A stretch of 64,000 nucleotides of DNA from Candidatus Opimibacter skivensis. GTDB lineage: Bacteria > Bacteroidota > Bacteroidia > Chitinophagales > Saprospiraceae. Positions 14,001 through 22,645 of the stretch are shown in pieces (positions within the stretch are counted from its first letter, which is position 1; every line of letters starts with the position of its first letter). The notes under the pieces were generated by a model that saw nothing but the letters and a program-made list of their open reading frames with translations, made no database searches and had not been told where the DNA came from. A program made the translations under genes and the position numbers. The DNA lies in assembly GCA_016721905.1 (NCBI GenBank), contig JADKHH010000036.1:1-64000 (forward strand), written 5' to 3'.

Positions 14001-14075
14001 GGCATTGATGGCTCCAAACGTGAACAGCATTACTATAACCAACGTAGCCAAATTTGTAAATGATTTGCTATTCAT
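8064..14075 (-). CDS. Giant modular T9SS-secreted adhesin (P-domain, HYR, dockerin-like, cohesin-like, type A sorting domain)
   Basis: This 2003-residue protein starts at 14075, where MNSKSFTNLATLV begins a signal peptide ending GAINAQ; the upstream ATG at 14117 is less likely. In order: a P-domain-like jelly roll (about residues 25-190, HTWAGDLEIYLEAP and GTWQLRIAD); an HYR-like unit; a second P-domain-like module (about 580-720, GTWTVRIAD); a long chain of cysteine-rich HYR-type beta-sandwiches (WHVTDECGNQSSCSF); a dockerin-like pair of calcium loops (about 1640-1710, ADANNSANVSAIDLVELRK); a cohesin-like module (about 1790-1900); and a T9SS type A domain over the last 80 or so residues (NEPNPF). 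It should be exported to the surface or released, probably for adhesion or as a scaffold (inference). Its C-terminal half is paralogous to the 19766 protein, and the copy at 1-2210 derives from its centre. Confidence 0.93.
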   Translation of the reverse strand: MNSKSFTNLATLVIVMLFTFGAINAQTFNGNTTNTAGNSMIPSSGASTNGCTVETIFNCAVSGTSTAVEKVQINLTHTWAGDLEIYLEAPNGQRIALSTDNGGSADNYTNTMFVDGAPSITGGSAPFTGMFAPEGAVGGFCATPPAGTVATLAAFTPGAGMNGTWQLRIADSAFGDGGTMLGWSIQFAAPPEPADPCEIVCPQNITYNLDPGACEQIINWNPPTTTGDCAVPVLEPGTVSQNNSETAVDDALGCTGAGDRHVRAYDLIEEGIAGDFQMTSLRMSAWNSGTVQVRVYTYTGPMGGATLDPALMTLVGQSNPTAVVGNTNADIQFNINLTAPVTIPAGTRFAVEQNSTAGLFTVAGNYSGETRPGYFWNPGCGFANPTSYASIGFGFISVLQVCQGLIVMDGSPDVVQTSGLPSGSVYPRGTTTNCFDLVSPLTGETIDDCCFDVTVVEYPTPTTTLACNDNVQVSVNENCEAFISTDMILEGGPYGCYDEYIVAVEGYGSGFGGVTIDNNAIGETLTVTVTDPSTGNSCWGTISVEDKIPPTIECRDVVIMCGAQLPDVPAPAIVGYQEQIQTGLNDLLELNTLEYTFDYSYLPTTPALDVDVRIQIDDHTWLPDVKIEVEAPDGTTTDVFDITGCAGQEFPINCRFDDDGAVITQCVDLDGDENLRLMPLLFPGNSTPSLFNLNGLNASGTWTVRIADIAGGDDGHVREVGLYILVNLPQVDPADNCGEVDLTYTDTESGDPCEGLVVTRHWIATDESGNTAECDQNITVTPLVLDSIVCPPAYVGSCGDSSDPDNTGWPTVNGNEITDEDNVCNIFVGYWDKPLNDCGNGEKIVRTWTVLDWCTQTTLECVQVIKLSDDEAPELTCPEDFEVGTDFWYCYANVSVPKPDVFDVCGSAYTLSLTSSAGIVVNFGNNYVINQLPLGDHIVTWHVTDECGNQSSCSFTISVVDDVVPVANCDEHTIVSLTNDGPYGITLVPAHVFDDGSYDNCGPVEFRVRRMDSCIDFDWTTEGACIDDVPGGIPPVNSRDRGTVHRPCVPFACCDVGAGPIMVELEVTDLAGNRNYCMVEATVQDKISPFVECPPDIIVSCDFWFNVEEGTFVDADGNANGNLDEDPLSPIFGNMYDAFAYNDDESVRQDIIINDPGNEDYNQPHYWGIDGWADDNCEVNLQVRVRVIDDCSGGDLPGNAPDGAVKLIERRFSASDGNEGVAPGTCTQRIWVVDYDPFYITDNTCNNSNSQDGVIWPCDVLLTTCPEDLGNTGEPTVFDDACSLIGVTYEDTRFDFVDGACFKILREWAIIDWCQYNSQTGEGLWHYVQVIKVHDEEGPEFVAPCEDVVLCVADEGVSLPDNNQAFLGEDNPLASSCSVHLNLSRTVHETCSDIVEYDVKIYPYNGTEYILIKPTTTAVVDENNDAVLSFDTRQSTIQSIRLNGLPYNSQFCGDYHRILWSVEDGCGNWSHCEYLFRLEDCKQPSPVCINGLSTVVMPVGGQVTVWAKDFNASSFDDCTPSDELLYSFSGDTYTPSFTYTCDNVPAFGVELSTQIWVADGGTDDNCNGQISWSERNKDYCTTTIVITDNTGICGDTSGSILAGEILTDDIQSVELVAVSLNAPGHVFPTIVTSTNGQYNFNNLVIPSEFTVNADRNDAHRNGVSTLDLVKIQKHLLGIELMNSPYDLIAADANNSANVSAIDLVELRKLILGLYTELPANKSWRFVDKSFQFADATSPWPFSESINMAGLQGNEMDKDFVAIKVGDVNNTVKANATQILPRNGNGVVNLVADNRTVSAGEIVEVAIRSTDFASIEGYQFTMKANGLEFRGVESGLVAMSDENMGVFGSTLTASWHKVGGVSATASDVLFTLSFQATAAGQLSEMMTINSDVTEAEAYNTSSDIKDLKLSFRGSEIGAEFALYQNEPNPFKGTTLIGYDLPAAGNVILTVFDVTGKVVVVKEQESVKGYNTISVNSKDIPSVGVLYYRLDANEYTATKKMIIIE

Positions 14076-14125
14076 GAGTATAGAATTTCTGATTAATATG
14101 GTTAATGATAAGATCATGCAAATGA

Positions 14126-14590
14126 CTATTGCAGTGCATTTACTGTCTCGTTATACAGCGCAGCCAACTGAGCGGTAGGATTGATCTTTGTCTGATTCAT
14201 CGCTCCACCAAGGTGCTTACTGTCCTTCAGTTCTTCCAGTCTTTTCAGAAGGGAGATTTCAACGGCAATAGAATAAGCTCCTACATCCGCTAATACAGTG
14301 CTCAAATAGGCATATTTCAACTCTTGTGCCTGTGAAGCACCATGCCCGATAAGAGGCTTCAGTGGGATCAGGATATCCGTAAGGGTCGTAACGGTTGTAG
14401 CCTGATCAAAAGTCCCTAGAGGGTACGCTGTAACCCCAAAGGCTTGTGCAATACCTGTGTATGGGTTAGCCCCTCCACCTGCAGACTGTTGTGCATTTGT
14501 GCTGTTTAAGCCTACCAGGAAAAAAAGTCCGGTAAGTAAAAAAGACACAAGCACATTCCTTTTTGAAAAGAAAGAAAATGTGTTTTTCAT
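14126..14590 (-). CDS. Small secreted protein of unknown function
   Basis: The 154-residue protein has a clear signal peptide (hydrophobic SFLLTGLFFLVGL, cleavage near TNAQ). A glycine- and alanine-containing start to the mature chain precedes a predicted helical C-terminal half rich in Leu, Ala and Lys (VEISLLKRLEELKDSK). There are no cysteines, no sorting domain and no recognised family. It lies about 50 bases upstream of the adhesin start on the same strand, so the two are probably co-transcribed. That suggests a role in adhesin export, folding or regulation, but nothing in the sequence proves this. Confidence 0.75.
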   Translation of the reverse strand: MKNTFSFFSKRNVLVSFLLTGLFFLVGLNSTNAQQSAGGGANPYTGIAQAFGVTAYPLGTFDQATTVTTLTDILIPLKPLIGHGASQAQELKYAYLSTVLADVGAYSIAVEISLLKRLEELKDSKHLGGAMNQTKINPTAQLAALYNETVNALQ

Positions 14591-15273
14591 GAGATTAAGT
14601 TTTGGTTTAAGAAATTATTAATTTGTTCATTTAGAATTAAATACACACTGAATTATTTGCTTCAGGGCAATATTTAAAGAACAGTATAAAATCCACGAAA
14701 CCAACACTATACAGATACAGAAGCGTACCTGTCTTGCCGTCAGGACGACAGCAAAAACGGGTTCTTCATTCTATCAGGTTGGTTCGGGATGATAAACTAA
14801 TCCTTATCTATCCCCCAAGTCAAAGTATAATAGGCCAAAAAGTATGCCAATAGCATAATATGGACTAGTACACTGGACAAAGATATGATAAGGCGTATGA
14901 GGGGTTATACCCGAGAATGGGTAATTATTACATTAGAGTAATACTCAATACTTATTGAATCTATATATCAGCTAGTTATAGATGATCTAATAACTTAATC
15001 TGTTTTTAATACTCTAATTATTTTTTTTACTTATAGATCATAGCCTGATTTATAGGATAATACAGGCTATCAATTAATCAAATATGTTAAAACACATCTA
15101 TTTGATTGTTGAATAGTTGGCCATATTGAAGAAAACCGGCCATTTGAGAAGGACGGGGCTGCGATAGCCACTCTGACAATATATTAGGCACGAAAATAAA
15201 GCATCCTATTCATCGGACAACGATAGATCATGTAAAATAACCCAGCCTTTGATATAGCGAATCTGCGGTCAGC
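14591..15273. other. Long intergenic region upstream of the secreted protein/adhesin pair
   Basis: About 680 AT-rich bases between two minus-strand units. No open frame of note. It should carry the promoter for 14590-8064. A short dyad (CTGTC...GACAG, about 14730-14752) could be an operator or a weak terminator, but I cannot assign it. Nothing else is recognisable. Confidence 0.45.
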
Positions 15274-16221
15274 TTACTCTGCAGCAGTTACCTCATTTTT
15301 ACGGGGAATCCGATATACCAGCGTGATTTCATGTGAACCGTTGTTGTATTGCTGGAAATCACCCAGGCTCACATCATAGGAATAATAAATCCGTAATTGG
15401 TTGACACGGGTTCCCAGCAACAACGAAGCTCGGCTATTGTCGCCAAGGGTGTACCCTACGCCACCCACCAGCTGCTCATCAAGGAAAGAAAACTTAACAT
15501 TCGCATCAATCAGGAATGGACTGTAGCGCAGGTCTTTCACGGTAATGGATGGTTCAATCGTAAAATCATAATTTTCTACATTGAACCTATAGCCTAAGAG
15601 GAAGGCATAGGAAAACTTATCAAATTCAGGAAGGTTAATATCTCCTGAGATTTCTGTCAAACGGCTTTTGATCAGATCTGGAAAAGAAACGCCAAAGAAC
15701 AAACGCTCATCTACTTCCCCATAAACACCGAGGCCACCATCGAATAACATATAGCCATCAATCGCTTCGTTGAGCAGTGGATCTGTGATATCAATAAAAG
15801 GATCATTCTGCACGTCCACGATCTTGTGTGTTTGAAGGCCTGCTGACATTCCAACACTTAGTAAGAGCTTGTCAAAAGGTATCCGGTACGCAAAATTCAA
15901 TTGACCATGTGTAAGTTGACTTACACCAACACGGTCTGTGAGTACTTGAAATCCCAAACCGAGATTATCGGCAAAGGAACCATGGTAGATTCCTGTAAAG
16001 GTTCTGGGGGCATCCGGAAAATCGGACCACATATGTTTGTATCCGGCAAGGAGCTGGTGATCACCCTGAAATCCTGTTGCGCCTGGATTAAAAAGAATCG
16101 GCTGCAGATACTGATGATTGAAATAACCAGCTTGCTGCGCAACAACTGTATGTGTTACTGCAAATGAAATAACAACCGTAAGTACGGTTCCGATTATATA
16201 CTGTTGAACTTTATTCTTCAT
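15274..16221 (-). CDS. PorP/SprF-family T9SS outer-membrane protein
   Basis: The protein is 315 residues from the start at 16221 (MKNKVQQYIIG), which leads a signal peptide ending VVAQQ. The characteristic PorP/SprF opening follows (YFNHQYLQPILFNPGATGF), then alternating hydrophobic beta-strands of an outer-membrane barrel and a late strand segment YYSYDVSLGDF. Family members assist secretion or surface attachment of T9SS type B substrates, as SprF does for SprB in Flavobacterium. It follows the type B protein gene (16276-19335) by 54 bases on the same strand, so the two should form an operon and work as a pair. Confidence 0.93.
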   Translation of the reverse strand: MKNKVQQYIIGTVLTVVISFAVTHTVVAQQAGYFNHQYLQPILFNPGATGFQGDHQLLAGYKHMWSDFPDAPRTFTGIYHGSFADNLGLGFQVLTDRVGVSQLTHGQLNFAYRIPFDKLLLSVGMSAGLQTHKIVDVQNDPFIDITDPLLNEAIDGYMLFDGGLGVYGEVDERLFFGVSFPDLIKSRLTEISGDINLPEFDKFSYAFLLGYRFNVENYDFTIEPSITVKDLRYSPFLIDANVKFSFLDEQLVGGVGYTLGDNSRASLLLGTRVNQLRIYYSYDVSLGDFQQYNNGSHEITLVYRIPRKNEVTAAE

Positions 16222-16275
16222 GATAGCAACTCTATTTATAGAATTCATGTGTCAATGAGGTTGAATGGAATTAAA

Positions 16276-19200
16276 CTAGTCTGCGGTCCGCACGAGGTTA
16301 ACGGTGCCTCTGAATATTTCCGGAGCCCCGGCCTGGCGAGTTACTTCTAGCACCCATAGATAACCTCCATCAGGTACTGGCTGATCATCCTGGTCAACAC
16401 CAATCCAATTGTTCTGATAATTGATGGTCTCATACACCAGGCCGCCAAATCGATTGTATATGTATAAATGGTTGTCAAAATCCAGGATGCAGGCAATAAT
16501 GAAGTAATCATTCTTGCCATCACTGTTGGGAGTAAAAACTCTAGTAGCCGTGTAACAATCCACATCCACATCAGGTAATAATTGTTCGGCATCCCTGATT
16601 TCGCATCCATTGGCATCTGTTACAAGTAGACTGTAAGTGCCGGCTGGAACATTGACAAGTGAAGCAGTACTACCTGTGACCGGACCTGTCCATTGATATG
16701 TATAACCTGGAGAACCACCATTGACTACTACGGCAATAGCGCCATCACTGGTGATATAATCTGAAGGACTTGTGGTGATATAAGCAAGTGCAAAAGGAGG
16801 AGGTGCGTTGAGCACAATAGTTGCAACACTTGTATTACCTGATTGAACATCTGTGACTGTTAAAGTGTAACTTCCAGCGCATACACCTGAAATGTTTGGT
16901 GTTGTAGCACCATTAGACCATAGATAGGTAAAAGTGCTACCGCCTGTGACAGTAGAGGTAACCGCTCCATCACAGAGACCACTGCAACTTATCTGATAAT
17001 TTCCATATTGAGTGGCCTCCAGACTTAGTCCTACGTCACCTGAGAAAACATTAAAGCAAGCGTCCTGTGTACAGCCGTTACCATCTGTAATGGTCACACA
17101 ATATTGTCCGCCACATAATGATGTCAGATCCTGGGAGGTTGCACCATTTGACCAGATGTAGGTAAAAGGTAATGTACCGCCTGTGACATTGAGATCAATA
17201 GCTCCCTGGCAATTTTCATTGATATCATGGGTGATCGTGGCTGAGGCGACAATGGCAGCAGGTTGATTTACATTAATACAAGTGTCTCTTGTACTACCGA
17301 CAAAATCAGTAATAGTGACACAGTACGTTCCAGCTTTGAGGCCGCTGATGTCTTCTGTCGTTTGTACCGGAATCGTATTCCAGACAAATGTATAAGGAGG
17401 CGTACCAAAAGCAGGCGAGAGATTAATAGCACCGTTTGCTCCCCCATTACAAGTAACATGTGTGACACTGGCGGCTACATCCGCGCCTACAATATATGGG
17501 TCAGGAATAAAAGTACAACTCCTGCTATCCGTGACTGTTACCAGATATACACCAGCACCTACGCCGGAAATATCCTGTGTCATAGCACCATTGCTCCAAA
17601 GATAGGTGTATGGTGGTGTTCCTCCGGTGACCGTAATATCTACAGCACCTGTATTGGATCCTGGTGGATTAGGATTTGTAATCGTGCCGGTAACAGAAAT
17701 AGCAGGAGGATCTACTAAAGTTTCAGTAGCTATAACCACTTGATTACCTAACGTGATAGTCACAGTGTAAGTACCCGCGCAAACACCTGTTAAATCCTGT
17801 GTAGTTTCTCCTGCTCGACTCCATAGATATGTTGGTGCCTCGGGACAATTTTCAACTACGGTGAGATTAAGTAGTCCATTGCAATCCCTGGGACATTGAG
17901 GGTGAGTCCTATCCAGCGTATATGACAAGTTATCACAACCCATGGGGTCGCAGTTTGCACTAATTTGACCAAATCCATGTAAAAGACTTGGCACGAGTGT
18001 ACTATCTATTGTTGCAGCTTCTATTTCAAGTGGTGTCTGTGAAAACGTAATAGGCGAAGAAGTACCTGCTGCACCTACTGCTTTTAGGCAAACCGTGAAA
18101 ATGACTGCAAAATCAGGAAGGGTTACACCTTCAAGACTTAAATCAATCCAACTCATGGTCAATTCACCTTCTTCTACATCAGGGAAACCAGGTGTAGGGG
18201 TACCAAAGCCTGAAAGATCAAGACCCGGAATTCCAAATGCTTCGAGGTGATCATATTCATACACATTCGGATCCCAATTTAAACTTAAGCCTAATGCAAT
18301 GATGTCATCAAAGTCATTGACCTGGATATCAAAACATACAATTTCTCCTGGCATCGAACAGACCGTATCCTGCTCTACACCATTGATCAATAAAGCAAAA
18401 CCTTCCAATGCACATTGTGCAGTAATAGTCGCTGGTGTAATGTTGACAACATGCGGATTTCCATCAATGTCAGATATCGCTGGTGGCGGATCATTGCCAA
18501 ATGTGATATTGCTGGATTGTCCGCCGGTACCGATGACATCAAAACAAATTTCAAATAATACAGTACCATCCGGAAGTGTATCGTTTTCAACATTGCTGTC
18601 AAACCACAATACCCTTAATGTACCGGGTGACAATAGATTTGTATTACCCTCTCCAAAACCTGGTAGTGGGGCAAAATTTCTAAACTTATCGAATTGTAAC
18701 ACAGCGGGATTATAGCTCAAGGAAAATTCCATAGCACCCACTGTAACAAAATTTTCAACCGTAAACTGAATGCAGGTATTAGCTCCACATGAGCCGACTA
18801 CCGAAGTGCCAATAAAACTGATGTCCTCAGCGCATCCGGAACCAGGCACATTGAGTTGTCCATTATTTGAAATAAGTCCAACATTATTTACGCCATCTTC
18901 GGAAACACTAATCTCAGTGGGATCCTCTGTAATGGCAATCAAGGTACTCTGGCATGGATCACCCACTACCTCAAATTCTACGGTGAAGAACAAGGAGCCA
19001 TCCGGAATAGTTATTTGAGTTAAGCTACTCTCAATCCAGGCCAAGGTAAATTTCCCGGCATCCAAAAACACCTGTGGTGTTCCAAAGACTGATGAATTCA
19101 AACCCGGAACTGAGGTGTTCATATTTTTGATAGTCCGAAACTTCAGGACATCGGGGTTCCAATTAACTGAGTATTGGACAGCAATCAGGTCAGAGAAATT

Positions 19201-19335
19201 ATCAACATTGAAATCTATGTCAATAATCTGAGCGGGGTTAGCATCAGTGCTGCTGATGTTAAAGATAGGCTGTTCAGCTCTCACGAGGAGGGAAGCGAAC
19301 ATGGCGATGATGATACCAAGGATGGATTTACTCAT
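16276..19335 (-). CDS. T9SS type B (CHU_C) surface protein with cohesin-like modules and SprB-like repeats
   Basis: The protein is 1019 residues from 19335 (MSKSILGIIIAMFASLLVRAE signal region). Three cohesin-like modules cover about residues 25-460, each with the pattern VxxFDDIIAxxxSLNWDPxVxxF and a later LPDGxxxFxVxFxVxG. About seven SprB-like repeats follow (for example VTGGTPPYTYLWSNG), then the type B gliding-motility C-terminal domain (RVFTPNSDGKNDYF and YNRFGGLVYE). Such proteins are carried across the outer membrane by the T9SS and held on the surface, where SprB-like members support gliding or adhesion. The partner PorP/SprF gene is immediately downstream. The ORF is open upstream to 19434, but no signal peptide would result from that start. 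Confidence 0.93.
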   Translation of the reverse strand: MSKSILGIIIAMFASLLVRAEQPIFNISSTDANPAQIIDIDFNVDNFSDLIAVQYSVNWNPDVLKFRTIKNMNTSVPGLNSSVFGTPQVFLDAGKFTLAWIESSLTQITIPDGSLFFTVEFEVVGDPCQSTLIAITEDPTEISVSEDGVNNVGLISNNGQLNVPGSGCAEDISFIGTSVVGSCGANTCIQFTVENFVTVGAMEFSLSYNPAVLQFDKFRNFAPLPGFGEGNTNLLSPGTLRVLWFDSNVENDTLPDGTVLFEICFDVIGTGGQSSNITFGNDPPPAISDIDGNPHVVNITPATITAQCALEGFALLINGVEQDTVCSMPGEIVCFDIQVNDFDDIIALGLSLNWDPNVYEYDHLEAFGIPGLDLSGFGTPTPGFPDVEEGELTMSWIDLSLEGVTLPDFAVIFTVCLKAVGAAGTSSPITFSQTPLEIEAATIDSTLVPSLLHGFGQISANCDPMGCDNLSYTLDRTHPQCPRDCNGLLNLTVVENCPEAPTYLWSRAGETTQDLTGVCAGTYTVTITLGNQVVIATETLVDPPAISVTGTITNPNPPGSNTGAVDITVTGGTPPYTYLWSNGAMTQDISGVGAGVYLVTVTDSRSCTFIPDPYIVGADVAASVTHVTCNGGANGAINLSPAFGTPPYTFVWNTIPVQTTEDISGLKAGTYCVTITDFVGSTRDTCINVNQPAAIVASATITHDINENCQGAIDLNVTGGTLPFTYIWSNGATSQDLTSLCGGQYCVTITDGNGCTQDACFNVFSGDVGLSLEATQYGNYQISCSGLCDGAVTSTVTGGSTFTYLWSNGATTPNISGVCAGSYTLTVTDVQSGNTSVATIVLNAPPPFALAYITTSPSDYITSDGAIAVVVNGGSPGYTYQWTGPVTGSTASLVNVPAGTYSLLVTDANGCEIRDAEQLLPDVDVDCYTATRVFTPNSDGKNDYFIIACILDFDNHLYIYNRFGGLVYETINYQNNWIGVDQDDQPVPDGGYLWVLEVTRQAGAPEIFRGTVNLVRTAD

Positions 19336-19648
19336 TAGCAAATACTTTATTCTGTTCAAAAAAAACTTAATCTTAAGCAAATCAGGCGTAAATATAGTAA
19401 TAGTAATTACAATATCATGTACATAGCTATGCAATAGCCGCGGTAAATTTTAAAAAGCTAAAATTATACCACGTTCCATTAAACAACAAAGAGGGAGAAG
19501 TTGGTCTTCAGGGCAATGTCCGAATTGCAGCGTAAAAATGACAATTTTCTACGGACTAGGCAAGAAATCCGGATTAGGATAGCTTAAGGCATATTAAATG
19601 AATATAATACATATGTGTAATATGTTGTTAATGAAACATATAAACAAA

Positions 19649-19670
19649 AAACCCTGACAATGTCAGGGTT
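19649..19670. terminator. Perfect hairpin in the gap upstream of the type B gene
   Basis: AACCCTGACA and TGTCAGGGTT form a 10-bp stem around a one- to four-base loop, preceded on the plus strand by an A-run. Read on the minus strand the A-run becomes a T-tract, so it can terminate transcripts coming from 22645-19766. Confidence 0.65.
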
Positions 19671-19718
19671 AGGATGAGTTGGGTTTTTATTCTGCTTATG
19701 TAATTAGCAGGTAGAAAA

Positions 19719-19751
19719 AAAGGCATTGCTTCCGGAAAAGCAATGCCTTTT
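19719..19751 (-). terminator. Rho-independent terminator of the 19766-22645 gene
   Basis: On the minus strand, AAAGGCATTGCTT and AAGCAATGCCTTT pair around TTCCGG and are followed by a T-run. The hairpin begins 15 bases after the stop codon. With the hairpin at 19649-19670 this makes a double terminator. Confidence 0.9.
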
Positions 19752-19765
19752 GAATGGAATCAGAC

Positions 19766-22645
19766 TTACTGCCGGACAAACTTTCCGGAAAGTTCGCCCA
19801 GATTTGATTTTACTCTATAGTAATAAACACCTGGGATACTGATGATATCTGAGCCTATAACTATCTCAGCTTCATTGGTATACGATACATATTTTCTGCT
19901 AAAGAGCTCTTGTCCTTTAATATCATGCAGGGTAAGGTGGAAATCCTCTCCTGCCGGGATGATGATTTTCAAGGTGGTCACATCGGTAAATGGATTTGGC
20001 GAAATTCTGCTTTCAAAGGATACGCCTTCATTCAACTCCTTGAATGGAACAAATTCAATAAGTTGATTATCAAGTCCTTCCGTGTATATTTCTGGATACA
20101 GTGACTCTTCCTGATTGATCAGGAAAGATTCAAATGGCATATCCTGTGGGAGGTTTTCGATAGAAAACAGCACGTCACCAGCTTTGATATTAACCGGGGA
20201 AGATTGACCCCAGCTGATATTTGTATAACCGTCCTTATCATTTGCCAGGTTTGAATCATCCAGGTTTAAGGATCCGGCAAGAACATTGATACCCATATGG
20301 CTCACCGACATTTGGAAGCCATAGATGGCGGCATCCTTTGTAGCGATGAATTCGTAGATATTGTTGGCCTTATCCTCCCGGACTGCAATAGGCAATGAAG
20401 AGGATGTTCTTGGTTTAATGATCCAGGCCATATTGACCATGTCTGCATTGACGTCACCCATCTTGAGTGCCTTAAAGGAGGTACTTGCAGGGAAGGTTCC
20501 AAGATGATCGACTTCTACTCCATTGTGGCACATGCCTGTAAAGAGATCAAGAGGAGCTTCCGGACTACATGGATCACCGAAGAATATCCATGAAAGGTTA
20601 CCCTTGAATCCAGGAATCTTAAAGCCACCAAGAATTGCTTTTTTCAACAATAGCAAATCGTTTGCACCAACTCTGCCGTTTCCGTCAAGGTCCGCCGCAT
20701 ATAGCTTATAAGGCTCGGTAATCGTCTGTTCGCCATTGAGGTGCCTTTGAAGTGTAATCAAGTCAAGGGTAGAAATACCCTCAAGCTTTTTACCCTCTCT
20801 GGACAGTTTGATCATACGATCGTACTGGGTAGTTCCAAATCCAAGTGTAAAATGGCCGGTTGCATCTGAAGCAGATGAACTTTCATCCTCTTCAAGAGAC
20901 TGATCTGGCATGATCTTAAACATGGAAGCAGAAACCTGAGGAACCGCAACCTCTGTAAAGGTGTTGACGATGCCCTGTACTTCATTCATGCCTTCGCAAG
21001 CATCTTCATTATCGTTGATCTTGATGAAGGTTGTACAATAGTCTTTGTTTCCGTACTCGTCGTGTACCCAAATCTGGATGGGCACTGTGCCCAGGTCGTC
21101 ACAAGTAAAAGTCCGTGAAGCTTCCCATGGATTCTCTGAGAATGAATACTTCAGCTTATAAGCTGGTGTACAATTGTCATAGCTGGATGCATTGAAATCT
21201 TTAGCCCAGATGGTCACCATACCGCCTAAAGGCATTACGACTGTTGACAGGCCATAATAACAAATTGGCGATGGTGCCTTTTTGTCTTTTACATGTACTT
21301 TGTAGCTGCATGTCCTGTAATTACCGCAGGCGTCAGAAACATTCCACAAAATCTTATGCCATCCATTAGGAAGTATCTTGTCTACTGTTGGTTGACCGAC
21401 ACCTTCATAATTGATATCGTATGATCCATCACTCCAGAGATCTATTTTATAATCCCACTTTAAACCTTCGATTGGTGTGCAGTCATCCTGAACAGGAGGT
21501 TGCTGATAGAAGCGGCCTGAACAATTAGGTTCGTATCCATCAACCACTACATCCTGACATCCGTATACAAAAGTTGGTGGCGTGGCATTCATCAACTTAA
21601 TGACCTGGGTATGATGCCAGATACCTGGACTCCATGGATTATTAGGCTGGTATGTACACCAGTCAATAACCGTCCACTCTCTCAGGATTTTTTTACATGC
21701 TCCATCGGAAAATGTAAAAACGAGATCCTCGTGAGCATAGCCTAACAGGCTGCATGATCCACTAGATCCGCCGATTGTTGGTTTATTATATGGTGGATAC
21801 AGATCTTCCGGATCTACATCTTCAGGACCATACAAGCAGGCGTCACCGGTATAATCCAATGGCCAGTCAATGTGATAGTAGGAACTGGAATAATCCTTGA
21901 CCGTAATGGTCTGATAGCACCAATCGGACCAGTTACCGGTTTCGATATAGAACTTACGTTTGATAATACCGACGCCACAGGCATTTCGGTAATCTATGAC
22001 TTCGGGGATTGTGACCCAAACATTTCCTCCACCACAAACACCACTTCCGGCGGATCCATCGATCCCCCAGTTGTGCGGCTGATAGTAAGAACTGTTACCC
22101 GGGTCATTAATGATAATAGGCAATCTTGGCTGGCCATTGACAGCGATTGTACCAAACGTCCTGTTGTAAGGATTGTTAAGTGCATCAGGTCCGAACCAGA
22201 AACTGCAGCTTACAGTAATATTTGGTGGGCACCACATTTCAGGATACGAATTATCCTGGACGGTAACCTCAGCCATACATTCATTATAGTTGCCATGGGC
22301 ATCTGTAACACGCAGAACAACCCATATTGTCTGCCCGACATCTTCGCAGCAAAACTCAACATATGGCCTGAATTGGGTATCGTCGGCAACACCTGGAGGG
22401 CACCAGCCCTGGGTCATTCTTCTGGCCTGGTAGCTTTCAAGGTGACAATTGTCATAACTGCCATCATCAATATCGGTGGCGTATAACTTAGCAGTACCTG
22501 TATTGGATAGCGCCACAACCGTGTGGGCATCACAGATGGCTACCGGTGCGATATAATCGTGGTAGCAATCTACCTCACTACGTAAAGGGCTGATAGTGAG
22601 GATGGTAAACAGGAAGGAAAATAAAAGGGTAAGAGATGGTTTCAT
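19766..22645 (-). CDS. T9SS type A secreted protein, short paralogue of the giant adhesin
   Basis: The protein is 959 residues with a signal peptide (MKPSLTLLFSFLFTILT). Cysteine-rich HYR-type modules follow (FCCEDVGQTIWVVLRVTD, ICYYGLSTVVMPLGG); the latter is nearly the same as ICINGLSTVVMPVGG-type sequence in the 8064 protein. Next are a dockerin-like segment (GISTLDLITLQRHL then ADLDGNGRVGANDLLLLKK, about residues 650-720), a cohesin-like domain (about 770-870) and a type A sorting domain in the last 80 residues (ISPNPFTDVTTL). The layout equals the C-terminal half of the giant adhesin, so the two genes are paralogues. The gene is monocistronic, with a strong terminator behind it. Confidence 0.93.
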   Translation of the reverse strand: MKPSLTLLFSFLFTILTISPLRSEVDCYHDYIAPVAICDAHTVVALSNTGTAKLYATDIDDGSYDNCHLESYQARRMTQGWCPPGVADDTQFRPYVEFCCEDVGQTIWVVLRVTDAHGNYNECMAEVTVQDNSYPEMWCPPNITVSCSFWFGPDALNNPYNRTFGTIAVNGQPRLPIIINDPGNSSYYQPHNWGIDGSAGSGVCGGGNVWVTIPEVIDYRNACGVGIIKRKFYIETGNWSDWCYQTITVKDYSSSYYHIDWPLDYTGDACLYGPEDVDPEDLYPPYNKPTIGGSSGSCSLLGYAHEDLVFTFSDGACKKILREWTVIDWCTYQPNNPWSPGIWHHTQVIKLMNATPPTFVYGCQDVVVDGYEPNCSGRFYQQPPVQDDCTPIEGLKWDYKIDLWSDGSYDINYEGVGQPTVDKILPNGWHKILWNVSDACGNYRTCSYKVHVKDKKAPSPICYYGLSTVVMPLGGMVTIWAKDFNASSYDNCTPAYKLKYSFSENPWEASRTFTCDDLGTVPIQIWVHDEYGNKDYCTTFIKINDNEDACEGMNEVQGIVNTFTEVAVPQVSASMFKIMPDQSLEEDESSSASDATGHFTLGFGTTQYDRMIKLSREGKKLEGISTLDLITLQRHLNGEQTITEPYKLYAADLDGNGRVGANDLLLLKKAILGGFKIPGFKGNLSWIFFGDPCSPEAPLDLFTGMCHNGVEVDHLGTFPASTSFKALKMGDVNADMVNMAWIIKPRTSSSLPIAVREDKANNIYEFIATKDAAIYGFQMSVSHMGINVLAGSLNLDDSNLANDKDGYTNISWGQSSPVNIKAGDVLFSIENLPQDMPFESFLINQEESLYPEIYTEGLDNQLIEFVPFKELNEGVSFESRISPNPFTDVTTLKIIIPAGEDFHLTLHDIKGQELFSRKYVSYTNEAEIVIGSDIISIPGVYYYRVKSNLGELSGKFVRQ

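Noticed and set aside
21872..22486. 204-codon open frame on the plus strand
   Set aside because: It lies wholly inside the well-supported minus-strand T9SS gene (19766-22645), has no family resemblance, and is a shadow frame.
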